In this document: positions 1 to 9,125 of the stretch, in pieces
How the letters are laid out: every line of letters begins with the position of its first letter
Position numbering within the stretch: position 1 is the first letter of the stretch
NCBI GenBank assembly: GCA_963849105.1
Contig: CAWKGD010000003.1
Coordinates: forward strand, 310,001 to 374,000
Reading direction: 5' to 3'
DNA: 64,000 bases
Source: CAVRXQ01 sp963849105
GTDB taxonomy: Bacteria; Actinomycetota; Acidimicrobiia; Acidimicrobiales; Bog-793
Notes under the pieces: model-generated
Database searches by the model: none
The model's input: the letters and a program-made list of their open reading frames with translations, nothing else
Told to the model about the DNA's origin: nothing
Position numbers and translations under genes: made by a program

Positions 1-549
1 AGTGACATCACGACCGATATGGTCGGAACAACCGGAAGATTCGGCGGTATCTTCGGCATCTCGAACTGGGCCGAGGGCCTGTGGGGCCTCGGCATTTGCC
101 TGGTCATCTGGGCGCTTTTGAAAGGGACCGTCTTCGGCCTGCACGTCACGGCGACCGGCGGCAACGAACTCGGTGCCGCCGAGGCGGGCGTGCGGGTCCG
201 ACAGGTCAAGGTGTGGTGCTTCGTCCTCATCGCTTTGGCCGCGGCGTTGATCGGCATCATCGATGCGGTCCGGATCGGCAGCCTCGACCCGGCCTCGCCC
301 GGGCTGAACGAGATGTTGAGCGGCGTCACGGCGTGTGTCATCGGCGGCACGGCGCTCACCGGTGGCAAGGCGACGGTGCTCGGCACCCTGATCGGCGCAA
401 TCGTGCTCGGCGTCCTTGAGGACGGCTTCAACCTGATCGGGGTCAGCGCCAACTGGTTCATCCTCGTCGAAGGGGCGGTGATCCTCGTCGCAATGGCAGT
501 GAACGTCCAACTCGGTCGGATGTCGCTCGGGCAGAGGAGATCGACGTGA
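1..549 (+). CDS. Sugar ABC transporter permease (RbsC/XylH type), 5'-truncated
   Basis: The reading frame is open from base 1, so the N-terminus lies outside the window and only about 182 C-terminal residues are present. They contain several hydrophobic segments and the glycine-rich run ACVIGGTALTGGKATVLGT, typical of the last part of RbsC/XylH/AraH permeases of the CUT2 sugar ABC family. The protein would form the membrane channel for a monosaccharide. The stop overlaps the GTG start of the ATPase gene that follows, so the two are translationally coupled. The xylA, xylB and araBAD genes downstream suggest xylose or arabinose as substrate; this is inferred from context. Confidence 0.9.
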   Translation, partial: SDITTDMVGTTGRFGGIFGISNWAEGLWGLGICLVIWALLKGTVFGLHVTATGGNELGAAEAGVRVRQVKVWCFVLIALAAALIGIIDAVRIGSLDPASPGLNEMLSGVTACVIGGTALTGGKATVLGTLIGAIVLGVLEDGFNLIGVSANWFILVEGAVILVAMAVNVQLGRMSLGQRRST

Positions 550-1436
550 CGAACGCCGGGGTCGCGGACACACCTTTTTCGCCTTACGGCGTCGAAACGG
601 GCGCAACAGCCGGTCCGGTGCCTGCCGCGATGGGCGTGGCACCGCAGCCGTCCCCGTCCGACGACGTCATCTTGCGCACCGAAGGGATCAGAAAGAGCTT
701 CGGCCCGCTCGAGGTGCTGAAGGGCGTCGACACCACGTTGCGTCGGGGCGAAGTCCTCGGACTCGTCGGTGACAACGGCAGTGGCAAGAGCACATTCGTG
801 AAGATCCTCTGTGGATTCCAACGCCAAGATTCTGGACGCATTTTCCTCGAAGGACGCGATGTCTCCTTCCACTCGGTGAAGGAGGCCCGCCGACACGGGA
901 TCGAGACCGTCTACCAGGACCTCGCGCTCGTCCCCGCGCTGAACGTCTACCAGAACCTCTTCTTGAATCGCGAGGTCACCCGTTTCGGTCCGTTCCGGTG
1001 GCTCTCGAACGGCAGGATGCGCAAGATGGCCCGGCAGTACCTCGAGAACCTCAACGTGAACATCCCGAGCGTCGACTCGCTTGTCGCGAACATGTCCGGC
1101 GGTCAGCGTCAGGCGGTCGCGCTCGCGCGCGCGACGCTTGAGCGTTCGAAGATCCTGCTCCTCGACGAGCCGCTCGCCGCGATGGGTGCGAAGGAGTCCG
1201 CACTCGTCATCGATCTAGTGCACGACCTCTCGCGCAACGGCCACGTCTCGATGATCGTCATCGACCATAACTACACGCACCTGTTCGAGCTCTGTGACCG
1301 GCTGAACGTCCTCCAAGAGGGGCGCATCACCCACGACGTCCTCGTCAAGGACACGTCGATGGAGCAAATGACCGAGCTCATGGTCTCGGAGTACCGCCGG
1401 CGGATCAGGATGGGAGAACAGGCGCTGCAGACCTGA
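546..1436 (+). CDS. Sugar ABC transporter ATP-binding protein, single ABC domain
   Basis: 296 residues with one ABC domain: Walker A GDNGSGKST near residues 75-83, Q-loop region VYQDLALVPAL, signature MSGGQRQAVALARA and Walker B KILLLDEPLAAMG. It would hydrolyse ATP to power the permease encoded just upstream. CUT2 ATPases such as RbsA and XylG usually carry two fused ABC domains of about 500 residues; this is the single-domain form. About 40 residues of low-complexity leader precede the domain, so translation could begin later, but the GTG at 546 overlaps the permease stop codon. The sugar is inferred from the pentose genes that follow. Confidence 0.9.
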   Translation: MTNAGVADTPFSPYGVETGATAGPVPAAMGVAPQPSPSDDVILRTEGIRKSFGPLEVLKGVDTTLRRGEVLGLVGDNGSGKSTFVKILCGFQRQDSGRIFLEGRDVSFHSVKEARRHGIETVYQDLALVPALNVYQNLFLNREVTRFGPFRWLSNGRMRKMARQYLENLNVNIPSVDSLVANMSGGQRQAVALARATLERSKILLLDEPLAAMGAKESALVIDLVHDLSRNGHVSMIVIDHNYTHLFELCDRLNVLQEGRITHDVLVKDTSMEQMTELMVSEYRRRIRMGEQALQT

Positions 1437-1524
1437 TCCGTCGAGTACGCGCATCGGATCGATGTCGCGTTCGGTTGCGGAGCTTTTAGAAAACACGATG
1501 GTCGCAGCGACAAGGAGGCACCAC

Positions 1525-2583
1525 GTGGAGTACCGCCAGCTCGGACACACCGGACTTCGGGTCTCCGCCCTCGCCTTGGGCACGATGACCTTTGGTGGGC
1601 GGGGAAAGTTCGCGCTCGTCGGCGAGACGGAAGTCGACGAGGCGCGCCAGATCGTCGAACGGGCGCTCGACGCCGGGGTAAATCTCATCGACACCGCCGA
1701 CATCTACTCCGATGGTCGCGCCGAAGAGATCGTTGGCCAGGCGATCAAGGGCCGTCGTGACGACATCGTGGTTGCGACAAAGGCGCGCTTCGAAATGGGA
1801 AGCGGGCAGAACGACGGTGGGTTGTCCCGTCGCTACCTGATCAGCGCCTGCGAGGCGAGCTTGCGGCGGCTCGGCACCGACTACATCGATCTGTACCAGG
1901 TGCACGAACGCGACGGCGTGACGCCAATGGAAGAGACGCTCGACACGCTCAACACGCTCGTCCATCAGGGCAAGGTGCGCTACATCGGGGTCTCGAACCA
2001 TTCCGGATGGCATGTGGCAAAAGCGCTCGGGATCTCTGAGCGCCTGGGGCTGCAGCGTTACGTGACACAGCAGATCTACTACTCGCTGCTCGACAGGGAT
2101 GCTGAGTACGAGCTGATCCCGCTCTCGATCGACGAGGATCTCGGCGTCCTCGTCTGGAGCCCGCTCGCCGGCGGGCTGTTGTCCGGCAAGTACCGACGCG
2201 GCGTCGAGCCGCCGGCTGGCGTGCGACAGACGACGCCCTGGGGCGAGCCCCCCGTCTACGACCCGGATCGGATGTACCGCATCATCGATGCCTTGGTCGA
2301 TGTCGCCGAAAAGCGCGGCGCGTCGCCGGCGCAGACGGCGCTCGCCTACCTGCTGGGTCGGCCGGCGGTGACGTCGGTGATCGTCGGTGCGCGCAACGCA
2401 GAACAGCTCATCGACAACCTCGGGTCTGTCGACGCGCCGTTGTCCGACACGGAGCGAGCGCGGCTCGACGACGTGAGCGCGCTGCCGCTCATCTATCCGT
2501 ACTGGCACCAGGCCAACACTGCCGCCGAGCGATTGAGCCCGGGCGACGAGTCGCTGCTCGGCCAGCGCCGCGAGAGGAAATGA
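1525..2583 (+). CDS. Aldo/keto reductase
   Basis: The start is placed at GTG 1525 because AAGGAGG at 1512-1518 sits just upstream; upstream in-frame starts lack such a site. The 352-residue product has the aldo/keto reductase TIM-barrel signatures: an N-terminal RQLGHTGLRVSALALGTMTF, the catalytic Asp/Tyr in IDTADIYSDG, Lys in VATKAR and His in YQVHERD, and a C-terminal NADPH-binding stretch SVIVGARNAEQL. It would reduce an aldehyde or ketone with NADPH. Lying between a pentose transporter and xylA, it may act on a sugar or a sugar-derived aldehyde, but the substrate cannot be read from the sequence. Confidence 0.88.
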   Translation: MEYRQLGHTGLRVSALALGTMTFGGRGKFALVGETEVDEARQIVERALDAGVNLIDTADIYSDGRAEEIVGQAIKGRRDDIVVATKARFEMGSGQNDGGLSRRYLISACEASLRRLGTDYIDLYQVHERDGVTPMEETLDTLNTLVHQGKVRYIGVSNHSGWHVAKALGISERLGLQRYVTQQIYYSLLDRDAEYELIPLSIDEDLGVLVWSPLAGGLLSGKYRRGVEPPAGVRQTTPWGEPPVYDPDRMYRIIDALVDVAEKRGASPAQTALAYLLGRPAVTSVIVGARNAEQLIDNLGSVDAPLSDTERARLDDVSALPLIYPYWHQANTAAERLSPGDESLLGQRRERK

Positions 2584-2587
2584 CGAG

Positions 2588-2606
2588 CGCGCCGCTTCGC
2601 GGCGCG
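2588..2606 (+). terminator. GC-rich hairpin between the reductase gene and xylA
   Basis: CGCGCCGC, loop TTC, GCGGCGCG forms a perfect 8-bp stem directly after the aldo/keto reductase stop codon. There is no T-tract, so it may be an intra-operon attenuator or mRNA stability hairpin rather than a full terminator. Confidence 0.4.
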
Positions 2607-2658
2607 TTGGACCGACGCGAGCCGCGCGCCGGTAGAGGACGCGAGGGGTGAATCGCTG

Positions 2659-3843
2659 ATGGTCGAACCGACAAAAGATGACAAGTTCTCCTTCGGGTTG
2701 TGGACGGTCGGTTGGCAGGCGCGCGACACCTTTGGCGACGCGACGCGCACGGCGCTCGACCCGGCCGAGGCGGTCAGCCACCTCGCCGAACTCGGAGCAT
2801 GGGCGGTCTCGTTCCACGACAACGACCTCATCCCGTTCGAAAGTGACGACTCCGAGCGCGAGCGGCTGATCAAACGATTCCGCCGCGCGACTGAGGAGGC
2901 GGGCATCGCCGTCTCGATGATGACGACGAACCTGTTCTTCCATCCGATGTTCAAAGAGGGTGCCTTCACCGCCAATGACCGTGGCGTCCGGCGCTACGCG
3001 CTGAGAAAAGTGATGCGCAACTTGGACCTTGCCGCTGAACTCGGCGCGCCCACGTACGTCTTTTGGGGCGGGCGCGAGGGATCGGAGTCCGACGCCGCAA
3101 AGGACGTGCGCGCCGCACTCGATCGCTACCGCGAGGGGCTTGACTTCCTGGCGCAGTACGTCATCGACCAAGGCTACGCGATCCGCTTCGCCATCGAGCC
3201 GAAGCCGAACGAGCCACGCGGTGACATCTTGTTGCCGACGGTCGGGAGCGCGCTCGCGTTCATCTCGTCCCTCGAGCACGCGGAAATGGTCGGCGTCAAC
3301 CCGGAGGTCGGCCACGAGCAGATGGCCGGGCTGAATTTCACCCACAGCATCTCGCAGGCGCTCTGGCATCAAAAGCTCTTCCACATCGACTTGAACGGCC
3401 AGCACGGCATCAAGTTCGATCAGGACCTCGTTTTTGGTCACGGCGATCTCATCAGCGCGTTCTTCCTGGTCGACCTGCTCGAATTCGGCTCCCACGGCGG
3501 GGGCCCCGCGTACGACGGTCCGCGTCATTTCGACTTCAAGCCGCTGCGGACCGAGGACTTCGCAGGTGTCTGGGCTTCCGCGGCGTCGAACATGCGCACG
3601 TATCTGTTGTTGAAGGAGCGCGCGCAGTCGTTCCGCGCCGATCCGGACGTGCAGGCCGCCCTCGAGAGGGCCAAGGTCGACGAGCTTTCGGTCCCGACGC
3701 TCGCGAAGGACGAGAGCGCGTCGGCATTCCTTTCCGACGCCGACGCCTACGAGCGTTTCGACGTCGACGCTTCGGGGCGGCGCGGCTGTGGGATCGTCGA
3801 ACTCGACCAGCTGGCGGTCGAACACCTCCTCGGCGCGCGCTGA
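2659..3843 (+). CDS. xylA: Xylose isomerase
   Basis: 394 residues, the usual size of the class I (actinobacterial) xylose isomerase that interconverts D-xylose and D-xylulose. Active-site elements are in order: catalytic His in SFHDNDL, metal ligand and Lys in IEPKPNEPRGD, Glu and His in NPEVGHEQMAGLNF, the Asp cluster in HIDLNGQHGIKFDQD, and Asp in GPRHFDFKP. These give the two-metal site of the family. A GAGGGG site lies about ten bases before the ATG. It is followed 36 bases later by xylB, so xylulose is passed straight to its kinase. Confidence 0.97.
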   Translation: MVEPTKDDKFSFGLWTVGWQARDTFGDATRTALDPAEAVSHLAELGAWAVSFHDNDLIPFESDDSERERLIKRFRRATEEAGIAVSMMTTNLFFHPMFKEGAFTANDRGVRRYALRKVMRNLDLAAELGAPTYVFWGGREGSESDAAKDVRAALDRYREGLDFLAQYVIDQGYAIRFAIEPKPNEPRGDILLPTVGSALAFISSLEHAEMVGVNPEVGHEQMAGLNFTHSISQALWHQKLFHIDLNGQHGIKFDQDLVFGHGDLISAFFLVDLLEFGSHGGGPAYDGPRHFDFKPLRTEDFAGVWASAASNMRTYLLLKERAQSFRADPDVQAALERAKVDELSVPTLAKDESASAFLSDADAYERFDVDASGRRGCGIVELDQLAVEHLLGAR

Positions 3844-3879
3844 CCGGCGGCGTCGGCGACATGAGGTGAGGAGAGCGCG

Positions 3880-5310
3880 ATGACGCTCGTCGCCGGCGTC
3901 GACTCGTCGACCCAATCGTGCAAGGTCGTCGTCTGCGACGCGGCCTCCGGCGCGCTCGTCCGCTCCGGGGTGGCGCCGCATCCGCCTGGCACGGAGGTCG
4001 ACCCCGCCGACTGGTTCGCCGCGCTCGAGGTGGCGATCGCGGGTGCCGGCGGTATCGACGACGTCGCGGCGATCGCGGTCGGCGCGCAGCAGCACGGGAT
4101 GGTCTGCCTCGACGATGCGGGATCCGTTGTGCGTCCGGCGTTGCTCTGGAACGACACCCGCTCCGCCCCGCAGGCGGCGGAGCTCGTCGGCGAGTTCGGC
4201 GGTCCCGTCGACGGGGCGCGCTTCTGGGCCGACGCCGTCGGCAGCGTGCTGGTGGCGTCGTTCACCGTGACGAAGCTGCGTTGGCTCGCCGAGAAAGAAC
4301 CCGACCACGCCGCAGCGACCGCCGCGGTGTGCCTGCCGCACGACTGGCTGACGTGGCGGCTTTCGGACAGTGCCGCGCTCGTCACGCTCGCGACCGATCG
4401 CGGCGACGCGAGCGGAACGGGCTACTTCTCCGCCGCCACTGGGGAGTACCGGGTCGATCTCTTTGAGCACGCTTTCGGGCGCAAGGCGCACTTGCCGACG
4501 GTGCGCAGACCGGCCGAGTCGGCGGGGCACACCGCGAAGGGTCAGCTGCTCGGCTGCGGCACCGGTGACAACGCGGCGGCGGCGCTTGGCATCGGCGCGG
4601 TCGCGGGCGACATCATCGTCTCGATCGGGACGTCGGGGGTGGTCTGCGCCGTCAGCAAAACTCCGACCGCGGACGCGACCGGCACCGTCGCTGGCTTCGC
4701 CGACGCAACGGGTCGCTTCCTTCCGCTCACCGCGACGCTGAACGCGGCGCGCGTTCTCGACGCGACGGCGAGGCTGCTCGGCGTCGACGACGATGGACTC
4801 TCGACGCTCGCGCTGGGGGCGCCCGCCGGCTCGGGCGGCCTTGTTCTCGTACCGTATTTCGAAGGTGAACGCACGCCAAACCGGCCGTTCGCGACCGGCG
4901 CCGTGCACGGTCTGCACCTCGAGAATTGGACGCCACCGATGCTCGCGCGCGCTGCGATCGAAGGCGTGTTGTGCGGCGTCGCCGACGGATTCGACGCCGT
5001 GTTGAATCAGGGCGTGCGCGCCGAGCGCGTGATCCTCGTCGGAGGGGCGGCGCGCTCAGAGGCCGTGCGCCGGATCGCCCCGTCGATCTTCGGCCGACAG
5101 GTCATCGTCCCACCACCCGGCGAGTACGTCGCGGTCGGTGCCGCGCGTCAAGCGGCGTGGGCGCTCGACGGGGGCGTCGAACCGCCCGAGTGGTCCATCG
5201 GAGAAGCAGCGGGGTACGAGGCGGATCCGGCGCTGTTCATTCGCGCCCGCTACGCAGAAGCGGCAGAGCTGACGCTGAACGGCCCGCGCGATGAGGCGGT
5301 GCGGCAATGA
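3880..5310 (+). CDS. xylB: Xylulokinase
   Basis: 476-residue FGGY-family carbohydrate kinase. It opens with the phosphate-binding motif GVDSSTQSCK and has GAQQHGMV and LLWNDTRS typical of xylulokinases. The likely catalytic Asp is in GTGDNAAAALG, and the adenosine-site SIGTSGVVC and a C-terminal LVGGAARS follow. It phosphorylates D-xylulose to D-xylulose 5-phosphate with ATP, feeding the pentose phosphate pathway. It follows xylA, and its last codons overlap the start of the ribulokinase gene (ATGA), which points to one transcript. Confidence 0.95.
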   Translation: MTLVAGVDSSTQSCKVVVCDAASGALVRSGVAPHPPGTEVDPADWFAALEVAIAGAGGIDDVAAIAVGAQQHGMVCLDDAGSVVRPALLWNDTRSAPQAAELVGEFGGPVDGARFWADAVGSVLVASFTVTKLRWLAEKEPDHAAATAAVCLPHDWLTWRLSDSAALVTLATDRGDASGTGYFSAATGEYRVDLFEHAFGRKAHLPTVRRPAESAGHTAKGQLLGCGTGDNAAAALGIGAVAGDIIVSIGTSGVVCAVSKTPTADATGTVAGFADATGRFLPLTATLNAARVLDATARLLGVDDDGLSTLALGAPAGSGGLVLVPYFEGERTPNRPFATGAVHGLHLENWTPPMLARAAIEGVLCGVADGFDAVLNQGVRAERVILVGGAARSEAVRRIAPSIFGRQVIVPPPGEYVAVGAARQAAWALDGGVEPPEWSIGEAAGYEADPALFIRARYAEAAELTLNGPRDEAVRQ

Positions 5311-6965
5311 CGACTCGGCGGCTCGCGATCGGCGTCGACTTCGGCACCGAGTCGGGACGTGTTCTCCTGCTCGATCTGCAAAGCGGTGAGGAGGTCGCCG
5401 TCAAGTCGGTCGCCTATCCGCACGGAGTGATCGATACGCGCCTCGCAACGAACGGTGCCGAGCTTCCTCCCGATACCGCTCTCCAGGACCCGAGCGACTA
5501 CTTGGAGGTGCTCGCCCGCGGCGTCCCCGAAGCGATGGCGGCGGCCAGTGCCAATGCCGACGAGGTGGTCGGTATTGGCATCGATGTCACCGCCTGCACG
5601 GTGCTGCCGGTCACCGAGGACGGGACTCCGCTCTGTGCGATCGAACGGTGGCGCGATCATCCTCACGCCTGGGTGAAACTGTGGAAGCACCATTCCGCGC
5701 AGCCGGTCGCCGATCGCCTGAACGCGATCGCCGTCGAGCGCAAGGAGCACTTTCTCGACCGCTACGGCGGGCGGCTCTCTTCGGAGTGGTATTTCCCGAA
5801 ACTCATCGAGACCTGGCTCGAAGACCGCGATGTCTTCGACGCGATGCACGTGTTCGTCGAGGCGACCGACTGGATCGTCTGGCAGCTCACCGGGACGCTT
5901 TCGCGCGCGAGCTGCACGGCGGGGTACAAGGCGTGCTGGTCGGCACGCGAGGGCATCCCGTCGCACGACTACTTCGCCGCCTGCTTTCCGGGACTGCCCG
6001 ATCTCACCGACAAGCTCGGGACAACGTTCTTCTCGCCGGGGCATCGCGCCGGCACGTTGCGGCCGGAAATCGCCGAGCGTGTCGGCCTCAGTCCGCAAAC
6101 CGCCGTCGCCGTCGGCAATGTCGACTCGTTCGTGTCGTTGCCCGGCATCGGCGTCGATCGGCCGCGCAGCTTCGTCATGGTCATCGGCACCTCGATCTGC
6201 GACCTCGCCATCGATCCGCGCGGCGTCGAGATGCCCGGCGTCACCGGGGTCGTCGACGGCGGCATCCTGCCGGGATACTTCGGCTACGAGGCCGGACAGG
6301 CGGCGGTCGGCGACATGCTCGCCTGGTTCGGTCGCCTGACGGGGCGCGACGGGGACGGCGGCTGGTACGCCGACATCGAGGGGGAGGCGGCAAAGCTCGT
6401 CCCCGGTGGCAGCGGACTCGTCGCCCTCGACTGGTGGAACGGCAACCGCACGATCCTCGGCGACGCCGATCTGTCCGGCGTCATCGCCGGGCTCTCGCTC
6501 GCGACGACGCCCGGCGAGTTCTACCGGGCGCTTCTCGAGTCGGTGGCCTTCGGGGCGCGTCGCATCGTCGAGAACTTCGCCGATTACGGCCTCCTTTTCG
6601 ACGAGATCGTCGCTTGTGGAGGGATCGCCGAGCGGAGCCAGCTGATGATGCAGCTCCTCGCCGACGTCACCGGAATGTCGGTGCGGACGACGAATTCGAG
6701 TGAGATCCCGGCGCGCGGTTCGGCGCTTTTCGGCGCGCTCGCCGCCGGCGAAGCGCGCGGCGGCTTCGACGACATCGCCGGCGCGATCGCGGCGATGCGA
6801 CCGGGAGCGTCACGCGGCTATGAGCCGTCGCTCGCCCGCCATCAGACCTACGACGAGATCTACGCCGTCTTCCGTGGATTGCACGACGACCTCGGTCATG
6901 ACCACGTCGAGCGGTTGCACGAGCTGAAGAAAATCCGCCGCCACGCGCTTTTCCAGAAGCGATGA
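5307..6965 (+). CDS. araB: Ribulokinase
   Basis: 552 residues, as expected for the longer FGGY ribulokinases (about 550) rather than xylulokinase. N-terminal GVDFGTESGRVLL is diagnostic of AraB; later motifs include GIGIDVTAC, the likely catalytic region AVGNVDSFVSLPG, MVIGTSICDL and the C-terminal VACGGIAERS. It phosphorylates L-ribulose to L-ribulose 5-phosphate. The start ATG overlaps the xylB stop by four bases. Downstream lie araA and araD, so the whole L-arabinose pathway is present in the order B-A-D. Confidence 0.95.
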   Translation: MTTRRLAIGVDFGTESGRVLLLDLQSGEEVAVKSVAYPHGVIDTRLATNGAELPPDTALQDPSDYLEVLARGVPEAMAAASANADEVVGIGIDVTACTVLPVTEDGTPLCAIERWRDHPHAWVKLWKHHSAQPVADRLNAIAVERKEHFLDRYGGRLSSEWYFPKLIETWLEDRDVFDAMHVFVEATDWIVWQLTGTLSRASCTAGYKACWSAREGIPSHDYFAACFPGLPDLTDKLGTTFFSPGHRAGTLRPEIAERVGLSPQTAVAVGNVDSFVSLPGIGVDRPRSFVMVIGTSICDLAIDPRGVEMPGVTGVVDGGILPGYFGYEAGQAAVGDMLAWFGRLTGRDGDGGWYADIEGEAAKLVPGGSGLVALDWWNGNRTILGDADLSGVIAGLSLATTPGEFYRALLESVAFGARRIVENFADYGLLFDEIVACGGIAERSQLMMQLLADVTGMSVRTTNSSEIPARGSALFGALAAGEARGGFDDIAGAIAAMRPGASRGYEPSLARHQTYDEIYAVFRGLHDDLGHDHVERLHELKKIRRHALFQKR

Positions 6966-6996
6966 GATACCGCGCGGCGGACCAAGGAGGCCCCAA

Positions 6997-8398
6997 ATGG
7001 TGACCGCACAGCGCCCGAGGATCGGGATGCTCGGGATCATGCAGGAGCTCTACGACGAGATGATCCCGCGCATCACCGAGCACCAATCCGAGTTCGCGCG
7101 CGGGCTGTGCGCGCGGCTCGAACCGGCCGCCGAGGTCGTCTTCACGCGTCCTGCGCGCAATCGTGACGACGTCGAAGAGATCGTGAAGGATCTCGTCGCC
7201 CACGACCTCGACGGGATCATGATCGTCATGCTCACCTACGGCCCGGCGATGCGCACCGTGCGCGCCCTGCTCGAGAACCCGCTGCCCGTGCTGCTCGCCA
7301 ACGTCCAGCCCGAGCCGAGGGTCACCGCCGAATGGACGATGGACGACCTCACCTACAACCAAGGCATCCACGGCGCCCAGGACCAGTCGAACGCGCTTTC
7401 GCGTGCCGGGCTCGCGTACTCGGTGATCACCGACGATTGGCGCTCGGAGGCGTTCCTCGCCTCGTTCGAGTCGTGGGCGAAGGCGGCCCAGACGGTGACG
7501 AAGCTGAAGCAGACGAAGATCGCGCTCTTCGGCTACCCGATGAACGGGATGGAGGACATCCTCTATGACGCGACGGCGCTGTTGCGCAAGATCGGCCCGA
7601 TGGTCGTGAACGAAAACCTCGGCGACGTCTACCGGCTGATGGAGACGCTCGACGCCGAAGCAGTCGAGGCGATGCGGAATAAACACGCCGAGTGGTTCGC
7701 GATCGATCCGAACCTGTCGCGCGAGAGCCACGAGTACGCGATCCGCTTCGAGCTCGCGTTCGCGCGCGATCCTCACCGAGCGCGGCTACGAGGGATGGTC
7801 GATGCACTTCGAACCCGTCGGCCGGGACGGTCGTTTCGAACAGCTGCCTCTGCTCGCCGCGTCCGATCTGATGGCCGACGGCTACGGCTACGGCGCCGAG
7901 GGTGACACGAACGCCGCGACACTCGTCTGCGCGAGCCACACCTTGATCGGCGACGCGCACTTCAGCGAAATGTACGCGATGGACTACTCGCTCGACTCGG
8001 TGCTCATCAGTCACATGGGCGAGGGCAACTGGAAGGTCGCGCGGTCCGACCGTCCGCTGCGCCTCATCGACCGGCCGCTCGGCATCGGCGGTCTCGGCAA
8101 TCCGCCGACGGTCGTCTTCTCCGCGCAGCCCGGACCGGCGACGACCGCTACGCTGATCGCGCTCGAGGGCGAGTACTACCGCCTCGCCGTCGCGCGCGGC
8201 GAGATCCTCGACACGCCGGAGCTACCGCTCGTCCAGATGCCGTACTTCCACTTCCGCCCGAACGCCGGCATGCGGGCGTACCTCGACGGCTGGCTGCGCA
8301 ACGGCGGCACGCACCACTTCGTGACGAACCTCGGCGATCACGTCGAGCGCTGGCGCCTCCTCGCCGAACTGCTCGATATCGACTTCGTCGAGATCTGA
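6997..8398 (+). pseudogene. araA: L-arabinose isomerase, interrupted by a frameshift
   Basis: The start ATG follows a strong AAGGAGG. Residues from 6997 to about 7765 match the N-terminal and middle part of L-arabinose isomerase (RIGMLGIMQELYDEMIP, VITDDWRSEAF, ESHEYAIRFELA). The frame then runs off into nonsense, ending at 7905. The C-terminal part continues one frame over from about 7766: AILTERGYEGWSMHFEPVG, GYGYGAEGD, FSEMYAMDY, SHMGEGNW and GGTHHFV, which include the family's metal-binding Glu and His residues. Joined, the protein would be about 466 residues. The break falls in an eight-base CG repeat at 7761-7768, so loss of one CG pair (or gain of one base) explains it. Intact araB and araD argue for a recent lesion or a base-calling error. 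Confidence 0.9.
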
Positions 8399-8406
8399 CC
8401 GGAGGC

Positions 8407-9108
8407 ATGGTGCGCGTCGCCGAGGACTTGCTGGACGCCGTCCTCGAGGCGAACCTCGCCCTCGTCCGTTACGGCCTCGTCACCTTGACGTGGGGGAACG
8501 CGAGCGCGATCGATCGGGCACAGGGGCTTGTCGCGATCAAGCCGAGCGGCGTCGCCTACGAGGTGATGACCCGTGACGACCTCGTCGTCGTCGACTTGTC
8601 GGGCAAGGTCGTCGAAGGTTCGCGCCGGCCCTCGACGGACACGCCGACGCACGCCTATCTCTACCGCGAGGTGGGCGCGATGGGCGGCATCATCCACACC
8701 CACTCGACCTGGGCGACGGCGTGGGCACAGGCTGGTTGGGAGGTCCCGATTCTTGGAACGACCCATGCCGACCTCGCTCCGGGCCCGATCCCGATCGCCC
8801 GCCAACTCACCGACGCGGAGGTCGCCGGCGCGTACGAAGAGAACACCGGCGTCGTTTTGCGCGAGGCGATTGGCGGTCACACGATCGACGAGGTGCCGGC
8901 CGCGCTCGTCCCGGGTCACGGACCCTTCGTCTGGGGAGCGACGGTGGCGCAGGCGCTCGAGCGTGCCGTCACGCTCGAGGAGGTGGCGCGTATCGCCGCA
9001 TTGACCGTCTCGCTCCGCCCCGACGTCGAGCAGCTCGGTCAGGCGCTGCGCGATCGCCACTTCCAGCGAAAGCACGGCCCGGACGCGTACTACGGCCAAT
9101 CGCACTGA
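8407..9108 (+). CDS. araD: L-ribulose-5-phosphate 4-epimerase
   Basis: 233-residue class II aldolase/adducin-fold protein. Family hallmarks are TWGNASAID (phosphate binding), IKPSGVAYE, STDTPTHAYLY and the zinc ligands in GIIHTHSTWATAW with a further His in VPGHGPFVWG. It epimerises L-ribulose 5-phosphate to D-xylulose 5-phosphate, the last step of arabinose breakdown and the point where it joins xylose breakdown. It begins eight bases after the araA reading frame stops, behind a GGAGG-like site, and ends the plus-strand pentose block. Confidence 0.95.
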   Translation: MVRVAEDLLDAVLEANLALVRYGLVTLTWGNASAIDRAQGLVAIKPSGVAYEVMTRDDLVVVDLSGKVVEGSRRPSTDTPTHAYLYREVGAMGGIIHTHSTWATAWAQAGWEVPILGTTHADLAPGPIPIARQLTDAEVAGAYEENTGVVLREAIGGHTIDEVPAALVPGHGPFVWGATVAQALERAVTLEEVARIAALTVSLRPDVEQLGQALRDRHFQRKHGPDAYYGQSH

Positions 9109-9125
9109 TCGAAGGGAATCTCGGG

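Noticed and set aside
1486..4917. Very long minus-strand open frame (1143 codons) across the reductase, xylA and xylB genes
   Set aside because: Arginine- and Asp-rich composition with no domains, exactly antisense to conserved genes; a high-GC shadow frame.
7741..7802. Programmed frameshifting in araA
   Set aside because: No slippery heptamer, stop codon or clear stimulatory structure at the shift; a CG-run indel explains it more simply.
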